Shown here: positions 23,630 through 35,853 of the stretch, in pieces
Layout of the letters: each line of letters begins with the position of its first letter
Numbering within the stretch: the stretch's first letter is position 1
Source: Pristionchus mayeri
Taxonomy: Eukaryota; Nematoda; Chromadorea; Rhabditida; Neodiplogasteridae
Length of the DNA stretch: 64,000 bases
Assembly: GCA_036245805.1 (NCBI GenBank)
Contig: BTRK01000006.1
Coordinates: forward strand, 48,725,257-48,789,256
Reading direction: 5' to 3'
The notes under the pieces: model-generated
The model's database searches: none
What the model was told of the DNA's origin: nothing
Seen by the model: the letters and a program-made list of their open reading frames with translations, nothing else
Made by a program: the position numbers and the translations under genes

Positions 23630-25700
23630 TACAGTCGCGAGCATAAGTCACCGGACACTTTTGGAATGGGTTTGAAATTTTTAACCAGGAAAATTTCAAT
23701 TCTGCTAGTAGGACGTTATGCACCAAATTCATCAGAGATTTTTCTTTTTGATATTGGGGTATTACGCAATCGCACAATCGTTGCGCAGTGATGACGCAAT
23801 CAAAATGTACTTTTTCAAAACGGCATTATTCTTACATGATTTTTTCCAGCTCGCCAAACTCTATGAGGTTGGAGTCATGGTCGAGGCTTACCCAGAAAAT
23901 TTTTTTGATGTTGCTGCGCGACAGAACATTTGCTGCACCCTTGCTGCAAAATCGTGGTCGAAAATTCAGATATCGACTCCTAGTCAAGCTAGAGACTGGT
24001 TCAAGGCATCAAAATGATCGCCATCATGAGTCGAAATGATCCTGAGAATATGAAAACAATAACTCAAAAATTGTCCTCAAGGCATGAACAAATCACTTTT
24101 TTTACATGGACATTATTTGGACATTCATAACTGCATGGGAAATGTAGGTAAAAATCTGGTTTTTGCATAGGAATGTTCAAAATGTATTGACAATCTGATT
24201 CCCAACTTTTTAGAACGATTGGATATCTTTCCTGCCCGCGGCGAACGTTTTTCGGAGGTATACTAGGGCCGGGAAACACCTTGTTTACGCTTGTACTCTC
24301 TCGCTCATAGGGGTAAAAAGGGTGTTTCTCGACACCAGTCTACCTCGGAAGAACCGTCTCCGTGACCAGGAAAGATATCCAATCGCTCTAAAAAGTTGGG
24401 AATCAGATTGTCAATACATTTTGAACATTCCTATGCAAAAACCATGCAGTTATGAATGTCCAAATAATGTCCATGTAAAAAAGTGATTTTTTCATGCCCT
24501 GAGGGCAAATTTCGAGATATTGTTTTCATATTCTCAGGATCATTTCGACTCATGATGGCGATCATTTTGATGCCTTGAACCAGTCTCTAGCTTGACTAGG
24601 AGTCGATATCTGAATTTTCGACCTCGATTTTGCAGCAACGCTGCAGCAAATGTACGGTCGCGCAGCAACCTCAAATTTTTTTCTGGGTAGGCCTCGGGCA
24701 TGACTCCAACCTCTGAAAGTTTGGCGAACTGGAAAAAATCCATGTAAGAACAATGCCGTTTTGAAAAAGTACATTTTGATAGCATCATTACTAAGCAACG
24801 ACTCTGCGATTGCGTCATACTCGTTAATAACAAAAGATGAACTATTGTGTCTAAGCATTGTTGATGAAAATTGAGTTGAGATCTATCTTGGCAACGGCTG
24901 TTAGAAACTTGATAAAAATATTGCAAAACTTGAACAGCGGCGAGGATCGAACCCGCGACTCGGTGGGTGACAGCCCAACGCACTACCAATTGAGCCATCA
25001 GTGATACGAGGGTAAGTGAATAAGTGTGCTCTCTTGTTCGCTGACTAGATAGTGAGAGATGAGTAGTTTTGGAAATCGGAAAACTAAAATGGGCATAAGT
25101 AAAAATCCCATACTTCAAATTGCACAAAAATCGGATTACGGCCTAGGCAATAGATACTTTACATGCACACACAATGCCGGCTTCTAGTTTTGAGTTTTAG
25201 CCATAAATAAAATCCGAACACCAATGAAGTAACTTGCAAACGGGGTTGTTCACCATTCCATCGTGTAGAGAATGAAAAACCACCTCGGGAAACAAATTTC
25301 CAAATTTTTCTAGCAAGTTTTACCCCTGATAAATCAAATAAACCGGAAATTTCGCTATTTCGACGGGTGAAATAGCGCTTCATTAGAGGTCAATTATGCA
25401 AAATGAAGTTGACCATCGTCATCAGCATGAAAAAGTACCCCGGATACCATATTATTGAAAAATTGGTGTTCCAACGTTTGTTCGATTCTTAGGAGTACGG
25501 CGTCATACACATACAGTTGCGAGCATAAGTCACCGGACACTTTTGGAATGGGTTTGAACTTTTTAACCAGGAAAATTTCAATTCTGCTAGTAGAATTTTA
25601 TGCACCAAATTCATCAGAGATTTTTCTTTTTAATATTCGGGTATGACGCAATCGCAGAGTCGTTGCTTAGTAATGATGCTATCAAAATGTACTTTTTCAA
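23630..25700. mobile_element. Tc1-like foldback cluster
   Basis: CAGTCGCGAGCATAAGTCAC near 23631 and CAGTTGCGAGCATAAGTCAC near 25513 are direct copies of a Tc1-type terminus, each following TA. An inverted copy of the adjoining ~400 bp occupies about 24540-24835, giving a palindrome centred near 24280. A non-matching segment, 24840-25500, carries a tRNA-like sequence. No transposase remains. Confidence 0.65.
24933..25002 (-). other. tRNA-like sequence (degenerate, SINE-like)
   Basis: On the minus strand an A-box-like GGCTCAATTGGTAGTGC, an anticodon-like GTC in CTGTCAC, and a T-arm GCGGGTTCGATCCTCGC with a good stem are in tRNA order. The acceptor strands do not pair and the anticodon stem is imperfect, so it is not a functional tRNA gene. 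A tRNA-derived repeat is the best reading. Confidence 0.55.
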
Positions 25701-25712
25701 AACGGCATTGTT

Positions 25713-27694
25713 TGTGCCTTTTATTACAGGATATTCGAAACGCACGGTGGGATAGCATGCCTTAGATGGCATACGAAGATCAATACGCAGAACCATTCAA
25801 CTATTAGCGCTTATTTTTGATAAATGAGCATATTCAAGATGTGATCCTTGCATGAAAACATTACATTGTGGAAGACATGTTTAAATAGTTTTCATTTCAG
25901 AAATGACATGAAAAAATAGTTTTCATTGACTTTACCTAGTTGCCAAAATGAACTGTAGTGTGTGCTTGAATACTACATGAAGGTTGTCACCAAGGGAAAG
26001 TGAGCAGTATATGCGAACCAACCAAAACATACTCACAGCAGTTGTGTAACAAGAAAGAATATATCGAGCTTGATTGTGCGTCATATATGAGGCGAATCAC
26101 GAGAGAATCGACCATTTGAGTGGTGTCAGCGGCGGTGGGAATAAAATATGTCTTATCAGGCAAAATTTTTAGTACAAGGTACTTCAAATGACTCTCTTTC
26201 AAACTGCGTCATCAGCATTTTGATATCTATCGCCACACTTGAGATTCAGAAGGCCAAACTTGGTGCTTTCGCTATACTTAGAGACCGCAAGGCCCGCCCA
26301 CTTTGAGGGAAAAATAGTGCCCCAAAATCTTGCACTCCAAATGACTAGGCGAATTCGTAACCAAATTCTTAGTGCAAGAAATTTTTCTGTAGGTTTCATC
26401 AGTCTTTACAATCTGCGAAATGACGATCATGATCTGTTTTATTTTAATATACAAAAATTGATTGGAATGCATTCTCCAATTTTTGTACTTGCAATGCATA
26501 TTCGTCTTTCGGACAAGTCCGACATGGTTTCCCAGATTTTTATTATCACTTCTGTGCAAATAAAATATAAAATAGTCTTAATTTCGAATAGTCGATTGCA
26601 AAAAACTATCGGAAAGTACGCGTATTTATTAGATTACGACTTCCGCTGTTTATCTCTACTATCTGCAAAAGTCTTGCATCAGACGAGGAACGAATGCACG
26701 GTTCCCTGACACAAGGCCAAGGAGCTTCACCACCACACCATGTGGACAGATGCTAGAGCCGTTCCTCTGACGATAGTTGACTACTAGGCATCGGAATAGG
26801 CTACGCCCATATGCTTTGTGTTCGGGCACCCGTTGAACTACTCGAGATCACTTTTCGAACCATAGTACGAGTTAGAGTTGAGATATCGACAAACGGTCAA
26901 AAGTATCATCTTATTATGTTCCTCGTGGCCAGTTTGCGCAATGTTTCCCGTTAACTGCGACAGTTCGAATCCACGTTGTGGTCCCTAGCTACTACAGTCA
27001 AATCGGATTCACGAAATTATGATCACTTAGTAAAATAAGAAAAATGTAAAATAAGGATAAAACTCGCTATTTTTTCCAAGTAAAGCTACCATCATGCGCT
27101 TCAACTATCATGTTGACGTCATCATACCTAGTTCTCATCCTCGTGCGGGGCGGTCGGGTGCACCAATAGTGACGTAACTTTGGAAATACGAAAAACTTTC
27201 TGAGCTAAAGTTGTGGTGCACATATGTGTAGAGACCACAAGGCATTCTGCCAAAACCACCTGACAAGACAGTTTGTGTGCCCAATGGAACCCTAATGGTA
27301 TAAATAAGACCATACTTTTTGATTTAGCTCGATATCATCACCCTGCGCCGAATTATAATCTAAAAACCTTAATCTCGCTCTCAATGGATAAATGCTCGAA
27401 ATCGGGACAGCGTTAGGGACAAACATCGCAAGGTTAGGGACACCTACCCCGAAAATGTCAAAGATATCCGAGCACTTTGAACATTTTGTCAAAGGGGTCT
27501 CGGTTTCGTGCAATCTCTCAGAAGACGTGTGATAAGCACTTCACAATGGTTGGAATCATACCGGGGGGCCCAGGGGGTCTATAGGCAGGAACACTCTAAA
27601 GGGAGGGCGCCTCTCTCCTCTCTCCTCTCCCCTACCCCCCCCCCCCTCCTATTAGCGTTCCCCCCCGCGGCGCGAGGACCGCCAGAGGGGGTGT
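25713..27694. repeat. right arm of 10-kb inverted repeat
   Basis: Reverse-complement partner of 17738-19712, starting GTGCCTTTTATTACAGG and ending with the CGGCGCGAGGACCGCCAGAG block. One visible arm difference is at about 27410, where a TTAGGGACAAACATCGC variant replaces the GTGAAAACATCGC junction of the left arm. Confidence 0.85.
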
Positions 27695-27850
27695 GCCCAA
27701 TGGAACCCTAATGGTATAAATAAGACCATACTTTTTGATTTAGCTCGATATCATCACCCTGCGCCGAATTATAATCTAAAAACCTTAATCTCGCTCTCAA
27801 TGGAAAAATGCTCGAAATCGGGACAGCGTGAAAACATCGCAAGGTTAGGC
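27690..27850. repeat. direct repeat of 27283-27440 just outside the right arm
   Basis: GTGTGCCCAATGGAACCCTA through GGGACAGCG is repeated from 27283 onward. The outer copy continues GTGAAAACATCGC exactly as the left arm does, while the copy inside the right arm has a different junction. Confidence 0.75.
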
Positions 27851-28708
27851 ATGCAGGTTCGAATCTGCCCGGATGAAAGTGGTTTGCACTTTTTTGCAAA
27901 TTTTTGTATGAAATCTTTCAATCATTCCGACAGTCAGGAATATGATCCATCTGCTTTCTAACTTTGTGTCATGTATTTGAATGATGTGAACTGAAAAATA
28001 CGAGTGGAGCAGCTGTACACGAGTACAATGGCCCATTTTACGCCTATTCTGGTTTTAATTAGCGTATGCTGACCTAATTAGAGTTGCCTAATTAAGCTGC
28101 TCCAGTGGTCATTTGTGAAGGATCCCAAGAGCTACTGAAATCACTTTTGATCGTCCAATTTGGTCAAGAATTCCGACTGTCGGAGCTCTTGCGGATTTTG
28201 AGAGAATTCGGTATTCCCGAAAGTGGTCGTGGCTTGTGGTCTCTACATATGTGGCTCACTTCTCGCCAAAAATGAACGAAATCGGGATGGGGATAAAAAA
28301 TAGGGCCCACTTTCGTGCATCAACCTCACAGTCAGTTCCAGACAAGAGTACTTCAGTGCCTTTTTCAAAATCGTTGAAAAACATCCAAACCAACAATATC
28401 AATATTGCTTCCCCAGTAGTTATACCACTTTCGTTGTTCAACAATTACGATATTACGATAACAATTACGATACGATCAAATTCGAAAATCAATATTTCGG
28501 CCCTCTTCAGTCTCTTCAGGCTCGAGACTGTGTGAAATGAAGAGACGACGATCCGATCTACGATCCGATTTATTACATTCCCTTTCATGCCTTGCGATTG
28601 AAAGAAAGCGAACGACGAGTGAAATATATCTTTATGATCGAGTCATCGAAATATACAACATCGAATCTCCTAGTGTAAAGCTGTTGACCTAATTGTTGTT
28701 CGTCTGAT

Positions 28709-29258
28709 CTACTTGCGACCAGCATACGAGTTTCCTCCGAGAGGAGCTCCTCCGATGGGGGCAGCATACCCTCCCTGTCCACCGAAACCTCCGAAGGGCG
28801 CAGACTGGGCATATCCACCCTGCTCTCCGAATCCTCCCTGCTGTCCACCGAAACCTCCGACGGGTCCAGCTCCGTATCCACCTCCGGGAGCGGTCGCGTA
28901 TCCTCCGACGGAAGAGGGATAGGCCGGTGCAGGTGGGCCGTATGCAGGTGCAGGGGCAGCGTATCCTCCGCCTCCGTATCCACCGTTTCCGTATCCTCCA
29001 CCTCCGTATCCTCCACCTCCGCATCCTCCGCCACCACCGCCGCAGGGAGGAGGAGGGGGAGCACCGCTGCAATGAAAGCACTCGGGTAATGCACATCTTC
29101 GAAATGAAGATAAGAATAAGATGGTCGTTTTCGGAAGTCCGACATGACAAGCACACTCACCATCCACCTCCGCATCCTCCTCCCCCTCCGCCACCGAAGA
29201 GCGAAGAGAGGAAGGCATTCGAGACAACTGCCATAGAGAGAACGATGAGGACCTTCAT
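28709..29258 (-). CDS. Gly/Tyr-rich secreted peptide
   Basis: Two exons, 29258-29161 and 29066-28709, join in phase 2 to give 151 residues. The start is a signal peptide (MKVLIVLSMAVVSNAFLSS), followed by FGGGGGGGCGGG, a proline patch (GAPPPPPCGGG), CGGGGYGGGGYGNGGYGG, and Ala/Pro/Tyr and Gly/Phe repeats to a basic end (NSYAGRK). This composition is typical of nematode cuticle-associated or antimicrobial Gly-rich peptides; I cannot tell which. The donor ACTCAC (complement of GTGAGT) and the acceptor GCAG are good. Plus-strand open frames here are shadows. Confidence 0.8.
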
Positions 29259-29295
29259 GGCGATTGAAGGGCAATGGTTCGAGGCAGGAAGAAGG

Positions 29296-29306
29296 GCATT
29301 ATATAG
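29296..29306 (-). promoter_or_regulatory. TATA box of the Gly/Tyr-rich gene
   Basis: CTATATAATGC on the minus strand lies about 40-50 bp upstream of the ATG at 29258, a normal distance for a TATA element with a very short leader. Confidence 0.55.
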
Positions 29307-29721
29307 AGAGTGGGGGCGGGAAGGCCGCGTTGTATTAGCGTGGGAACAAATGGTCACTTATTCCGAGCATGTCGATAGGGACGAGGGAGTGAAAGGATTT
29401 GAGAGTTCTAGAAAGGGAGAGTGGCGCGTAGGAGTGAGATAACAAGCTGGCTGAAAAGGGAGAGTCGAGGTACGCAGCGAGGCCACCGGCAGAACAAGAC
29501 AATCTGCACCCAAATAGCATTGACAATTGCCATGAGCGCAAAATGGTAGAGGACAATGTAATAATACTTATAGACACTGCTTGCAATAATCTAGCTTATT
29601 ATCCACAAGCACCATAATCACATAACGAATTTCCCCTAAATAGATTGGAAAGAGCTAGATGATTGAAAATTGCCGAAAGCAGATATTCGCCAAGGAGACT
29701 CCGTTGTGCATTTGATGATGG

Positions 29722-29978
29722 ATTCGCGAGAAATGGTCTCTTCATTCTACTGAACAATCGCGAGTAGTCGGACACGTAGCCTTTGTAGCCGGGACGTAGC
29801 CGCCACAGCCGGGCTACGGAAGCTACGTGGCCGGCTACAAAAGTCCTGTAGCCCGACCACAGAAGTTACGTGGCCGACAAAAAAGTGCCGGTAGCCCCCC
29901 TACTCGCGATTCGCGAGTACTATCTCGTCGGTAAGATCGGCGAGAGAGCGTGCAGAATGAAGAGAGTCAGATCTTGCG
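29722..29978. mobile_element. hairpin MITE interrupted by a small GC-rich element
   Basis: The left end GATTCGCGAGAAATGGTCTC and a right end whose complement reads GCTTCGCAAGATCTGACTC belong to the hairpin MITE group. Between them, 29766-29912 is bounded by CGCGAGTAG and CTACTCGCG and is packed with TAGCCGG and CTACGTGGCC words. Confidence 0.55.
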
Positions 29979-30514
29979 AAGCCACCTCTAAAGCTCTCAT
30001 TCATGTTGCATCACTGATCTACGACCATTGATCTTCGGCGTGAAAGCCGCAATCGTGCGCTGCACTCCCTGAACTCTTGCGATTGTCATTACGCAAACGC
30101 TGGTATTGCCCTCGTTTATCGCGTTGCGACCGAGTGCAACTGCAAGAAGGATGACATGCTCTCCGTTCGTCTCCCTCCTATTTTCGCGATCGCGAGATCG
30201 ATATTGTAATTCAAGTTGTCCAGTTGGCTTCGCTCGCCTGAGCGGAACACACGTTTTTGTGTAGTCATGTGTTGCCAACGTTGCCGAGATCCCATGTTTC
30301 GCCGAGAAACTCAGTTCCCCCTCAATCCAAGGGCAGTGGACAGTGCCCACGAGGTGAGCTGGACCAGTGGTGCATCGGCTATTCGTTCCCCGAGCCCACT
30401 GAACCCCCCTTTTCTGGGTCAAACTGTTTCTGAAGGACTCGTCCGTCCCGTGGAGGCCCAATCACCCCCCCCCCCCCCCCCCACTCGTCCCTCCGAGGGA
30501 CACTGGCTCCGCGT

Positions 30515-30607
30515 GAGCAATCGTCTGACTCTCTTCGATTTACACGCTCTCTCACCAGTCAGAGAGACGATAGAGCGTTCAAACTGAAGAGAGTCAGACG
30601 ATTGCTC
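30515..30607. mobile_element. hairpin MITE (GAGCAATCGTCTGAC type), 93 bp
   Basis: Near-perfect arms GAGCAATCGTCTGACTCTCT and complement, with a short loop. It is flanked by a perfect 8-bp duplication CTCCGCGT at 30507-30514 and 30608-30615. It defines the second subfamily together with 38840-38932 and 61600-61692. Confidence 0.9.
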
Positions 30608-30642
30608 CTCCGCGTGGTCATCAGGCGAAGTGGCGCGAAGTA

Positions 30643-31908
30643 TTAGGTTGTAACATAAGTTTTGTCGCATTTCGGAGGTTCACAATATTTCCATGAAGGA
30701 TACTTCTCAAACATTATCAATGCCTGACCTCCTAGTACATGTTTGGGGTGTTCATGCACATTCAAACCATAGGGTAGAGCTGAACTGCGCACGCTGGCTA
30801 TGCGAAAAATATTAATATGAACTGATTTAAATTTGGTGCAGATTTTTTAAATTCGTTTGATCAGGTGCTAGTTCGCAGAGATGAATAATGAACCAAACTT
30901 CTACAGCATGGTGATATACCCCGTCAATGCTCTTTCAAAATATACGCCAGATATGGTGCTATGTTGAGCGGAATCAAAGATATACTTCACTGAGTGTAAG
31001 GTTAGCCGCTGATTCGTAGCCAACTTGACCAACTCTTCTGAATCCAGAATTGCAACAACAGTGACTAACATAAGTGCGTTCCAATTACCACTCATGGAGG
31101 TATAATTTATCATTAAACAAGTGAGAGAGAGAACACTCCACTTGTGGGAAATTTGAATTTTTATTAATTCAATTCGCGCACAATTTTACCAAAAAATGCA
31201 AGTTTAGGTGTTTCGAATTAAAGATTGTCATTCAAAAGCTATTTATTTCCAAAATTATCCCAAGTAGATAATGGTAAGGGAAGGGCTGATGGTTCGGATG
31301 GACACAATAAATCAAATATTGAACATGTGTGCGAGGTAGAAATATGAACAAAGTGCCGATTTCAGTAGTTTAATTTACATACCATCGTTCTGAATGGAGC
31401 CACTTATCTCAACAGAACCCAATCTACCCCAAACTTTGTCTGTATACTGACCACTTTGGGTGAACTATATTCCACCACTATTTGGATCTGGATATCTATT
31501 GAGAAGAAAATTCGGCTTGCGAAAGTTTTCGCGACCGTCACCAACCATCCACATTATACAAACTCGTCTACATTTCTAGAATGATTTTCGTTTGTCATTA
31601 TCCGTGAGTGGTTCAAAATTATGCACATATGTAGTACTTTACGCAAATCACACAAAATCGGCATAATTTATCCTTTTCAAGAAGAGCTGATGCGTGAAAA
31701 TGATTTGTAATCCTTATCTCAGTACAACTTTGTCTGACTAATGTGCCTCCTCAACTGCCTTGACAGGACTGAAGTAAAGCGCGTAAGAAAGAGTACGAAG
31801 GCCCTCACTGATGATGAATAACGAAATTGAGATTAAATTAATTCGAAGAATTTCTGAGGTTAAAATGCATAAGAGATTGGACGCGACAAAACTTATGTTA
31901 CAACCTGA
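30643..31908. mobile_element. mariner-like element, 1,266 bp, degenerate
   Basis: The outer end is TTAGGTTGTAACATAAGTTT after TA, and the inner end is the complement, AAACTTATGTTACAACCTGA, before TA. The length is typical for a full mariner. On the minus strand (31113-30901) an open piece has spacing loosely like the C-terminal mariner motif, with Tyr and Asp in register, but most catalytic residues are lost. Assigned from termini and size rather than protein. Confidence 0.7.
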
Positions 31909-31935
31909 TACCATCACTTTGATACGAGTCATGTA

Positions 31936-32996
31936 TCAGGTTGTAACATAAGTTTTGTCGCGTCCAATCTCTTATGCATTTTAACCTCAGATTTGCGTAA
32001 AGTACTACATATGTGCATAATTTTGAACCACTCACGGATAATGACAAACGAAAATCATTCTAGAAATGTAGACGAGTTTGTATAATGTGGATGGTTGGTG
32101 ACGGTCGCGAAAACTTTCGCAAGCCGAATTTTCTTCTCAATAGATATCCAGATCCAAATAGTGGTGGAATATAGTTCACCCAAAGTGGTCAGTATACAGA
32201 CAAAGTTTGGGGTAGATTGGGTTCTGTTGAGATAAGTGGCTCCATTCAGAACGATGGTATGTAAATTAAACTACTGAAATCGGCACTTTGTTCATATTTC
32301 TACCTCGCACACATGTTCAATATTTGATTTATTGTGTCCATCCGAACCATCAGCCCTTCCCTTACCATTATCTACTTGGGATAATTTTGGAAATAAATAG
32401 CTTTTGAATGACAATCTTTAATTCGAAACACCTAAACTTGCATTTTTTGGTAAAATTGTGCGCGAATTGAATTAATAAAAATTCAAATTTCCCACAAGTG
32501 GAGTGTTCTCTCTCTCACTTGTTTAATGATAAATTATACCTCCATGAGTGGTAATTGGAACGCACTTATGTTAGTCACTGTTGTTGCAATTCTGGATTCA
32601 GAAGAGTTGGTCAAGTTGGCTACGAATCAGCGGCTAACCTTACACTCAGTGAAGTATATCTTTGATTCCGCTCAACATAGCACCATATCTGGCGTATATT
32701 TTGAAAGAGCATTGACGGGGTATATCACCATGCTGTAGAAGTTTGGTTCATTATTCATCTCTGCGAACTAGCACCTGATCAAACGAATTAAAAAAAACTG
32801 CACCAAATTTAAATCAGTTCATATTAATATTTTTCGCATAGCCAGCGTGCGCAGTTCAGCTCTACCCTATGGTTTGAATGTGCATGAACACCCCAAACAT
32901 ATACTAGGAGGTCAGGCATTGATAATGTTTGAGAAGTATCCTTCATGGAAATATTGTGAACCTCCGAAATGCGACAAAACTTATGTTACAACCTAA
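31936..32996. mobile_element. inverted partner mariner-like element, 1,061 bp
   Basis: Reverse-complement copy of 30643-31908, sharing both termini and flanked by TA. It lacks about 200 bp: the junction ACCTCAGATTTGCG joins sequences that in the partner are separated (about 31650-31855). The 70-codon frame of the partner recurs here on the plus strand (32526-32738), unchanged. Confidence 0.75.
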
Positions 32997-34070
32997 TAAA
33001 AAGAGTATTCGAAGAGCTACTTGGAGAGTAGCAGCTATGCTCAGGAGCTGATCATGTCCTGTCATTTCCCCTGCATCTCAACCTCGAGGCTCGGAGGGTC
33101 ATCGTGGTCTGAACGCACGATGAAACACGTCCCATTCCCCCCATCCCAATTCATGTACTATAATAGTACCGGCAAACCCTCGCATTGGCAACCGACAGCT
33201 AGTCTTCTTCCATCGAGTCTTCTAGTCTCCAAGTCTCCAGTCCGTCTAGTCTAGATATCACAACACTTCACCCCTCATTAAAAGTGCACAGTGGCTCGTG
33301 AACAGTGAGCAACCTCTTCCTCTTCGTCTACGGAACGGCGATAGCTCACGAGGATGCGTATCGTCAGCTGCTCAGTGGAATGGTCGTGCGACAGGAGTGA
33401 CTGCGGTGCGACATCCCGGCCCCCATTCAGGATAGATTAATTAGAAATAATTGGTAGTTATATTGTTGTTGGAAGTGAAGCAGAGTTTGTGACCTCCTTT
33501 TTGCATATTACTGTATCTGCGAGAATTGAGCAATTCTACCTTTATGCCGAACAGCTCAAGATGAAGATAATGAAGATGAATTTAATTTCCCTTTCGTTTC
33601 TTTTTGTATGACACCATTGTTTTCTTTTTCGACCTGGATAAAAATGATGATGATGCAGTGTTACATGGGCAACAGAGGTGCATACGCACTGCAACGGTTG
33701 TGTTTGAAAAACCGGTAGTGGCGGTAGTTGCTTCACTTTGATTATTCAGCACCTTCCGAGTCAACTGCCTCTAGTACATCAATTACGAATGACGACGTCG
33801 ACTGCTGATTGTGCTGTATCGAGCAATCGTCTGACTCTCTTCAGTTTGCATACTCTCTCTGACCGGCGAGAGAGTGTATAAACTGAGAATTGTCAGAACT
33901 TTGTTCGCTGTACCCGCTCATCGCTTCGCATGGTGTGCTGACAGCCGTCGAGCTCGCAACAGCGGCCAGCTATTACAAGGCCTTGCTACGGTGCGATCAA
34001 ACCCGCATCTTGCAGCTCTAGTGCTTGTGACCCCTTGTTTCAATAACTGTGCTTACAGCTGAATTCGTAA
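32997..34070. other. intergenic, no gene resolved
   Basis: A TATA-like TACTATAATAGTACC near 33158 and a short Cys-containing frame starting at ATG 33354 (28 codons) are present, but no splice-consistent gene was found. 33560-33620 is the inverted match of 57820-57890, both carrying an AAAACAATGG, GTCATACAAAAA and AAGAAAC series. Confidence 0.4.
33822..33898. mobile_element. hairpin MITE, truncated right end
   Basis: Left end GAGCAATCGTCTGACTCTCT and core ACTCTCTCTGACCGGCGAGA are intact. The right arm stops at GAATTGTCAGAAC, without the terminal CGATTGCTC. Confidence 0.7.
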
Positions 34071-35242
34071 TACTTGTCCATAACGTCTACGGTTTTGACC
34101 GCACAGTTGTTAAGAGACATTCCACGAGAAAACGTCCCGGATGACTTTTTTGCAACCCCCCTCAATATTTCGCTGGTGAAGTTCCCATACCGAGTACTGA
34201 TATTTGGCCCAATATGAACGGCTCTGGTGCACTTTCCGAAAAATGCCAGACATGGCCCAAAAAAAATCGAAAATTTCAAATTTTTGAAAAGTACGATGTT
34301 GTAGGTTTTCCAGGTCTATTTTTTGATAAAAATAACGAAAAACATACTTTGAAAGCGATGCGATGCTGATAAAGGGTTGAAAACGCCGATTTTCGAAGAT
34401 TTTTGGCCGTCCTGAAAAATTTTTAATGCTCTTTGCAGAAACTAAGTTCATTTTCGGATTCTCCATGTAAAACTACGTATAATGTTAATATTTTACGAAA
34501 AATCAGGTGTGTGCTCGGAAGTTATAGTTTCCAGAACATGGCGACTCTGTAGCAACCTCTCAGAGCAAAACCATCACACTTTCTCCAAATCATGCCGAAT
34601 GAACTCTTTTGAAAATCGAAACTTATTTTTATATCCAATCAAACAATTTGAGATCAAGATCAGGCAGGTTGAAGTCTTAATCTTGAAATTTGCACTTTTG
34701 GAAATTCCAAATTTCTCTGATTTCACAAATATAGATATTTTTTCGTCATAACAGTGCGTTCGCTTAAGAATCGCAGATTTTGATTGTAAAAAGGAACAGG
34801 CAAAAAAACCATGTCTCAGATTTCCACAAAATTTGATAGCCCTTGAGTCCCTCTATCGATTTCTGCATTTGAATTTACCTGAAAAAAATAATTAGCTTAA
34901 TTACTGAATTTTCTAAGTTAGGGCATTTCGAACATCTTAGGGTGTAACTTACCTAGATCAGATCCAAATCTGCTGAAAACCTGGTTTTTTTTTTCAAAAA
35001 AATATTTCTCGAATACAAAAAATAACCCCTCTCCAATTTTTGGATATGTTGTTGCCTTTGAAGAATACTACCTTAGAAAAATTGCCGAATTTTATTTAGG
35101 GGGGCTTCATAGTTCAACACCTTAAACACAACGATTTTCATTTAGAGGGAAACCTCTCATTCCGACCCACTCCCCCTGCCCGAGCGGTCAGAAATTCAAT
35201 CAGAATTGAACATATTTATCATAGTTTAATGAGTTTCACATC

Positions 35243-35853
35243 GAATATATTTGTCTCACTCCTTGAAAATGTCATGCATGGCTTCTTCTATGATATTGAT
35301 TATGATGCTCTCATCGTCAAACTTTTCCGGATCATCTTCTTCCTCATCTTGTTCCTCCGCAATTTCTATTGTCTTTTCCCCCATAACTACGTCATCAGAA
35401 TTATCCGTTCAGTAGTGCACTTAGAGAGCGGAAAACGAAAGTATCCAGTTGAATCGTCCATCTCTCCACGAACTCATTCTTCTGTCTTCTGTTGACACCG
35501 AACTAGCATCGATCGGATGAAGGCGAATCCGCCTGTAATACAAATGATTAGTCTGCGAAGGGGGGAGCATAGTTATAGACGGAATAATAAAAGCTTTATA
35601 AAATACTCACCATGGAGAGCAGCGAAACCGGCATGCAGAGCAATGAAAATGGAAATGCAGAGAAAATGGAGAGCAGCGAAACCGAAGCAGCAATAGGGAG
35701 CGGGAGAGAGCGAGGGAACGGGGGGGGATAGGCGGGAGGAGGAGAGAGGACGATGGGAAGCACCAGTGGAGGAAGAGTTAGAGGGACGTCGGGCAGCACC
35801 AGGGTGTATGAGAGAAGGAGATGATGGTAGGGAGGGAAGGACGGGTCTTTATA
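35243..35853 (-). pseudogene. gene fragment captured in palindrome centre
   Basis: On the minus strand there is a TATA element (TATAAAG near 35850), then a leader ending in ATG|GTGAGT near 35612, an intron, and an acceptor TTACAG near 35534. The following exon reads as coding-like pieces in more than one frame: ADSPSSDRC then a stop, then FGVNRRQKNEFVERW, then after a frame change DNSDDVVMGEKT, an acidic stretch EEQDEEEDDPEKF and a C-terminal NIIEEAMHDIFKE with a TGA at 35243. Composition and splice signals look genic, but one stop and one frameshift break it. I do not recognise the family. Confidence 0.45.

Noticed and set aside
24933..25002. Functional tRNA-Asp gene
   Set aside because: The acceptor stem does not pair and the anticodon arm is imperfect; kept only as a tRNA-like repeat.
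28927..29442. 171-codon plus-strand frame opposite the Gly/Tyr-rich gene
   Set aside because: It is the antisense of a low-complexity Gly-rich coding region and has no start context or signal peptide.
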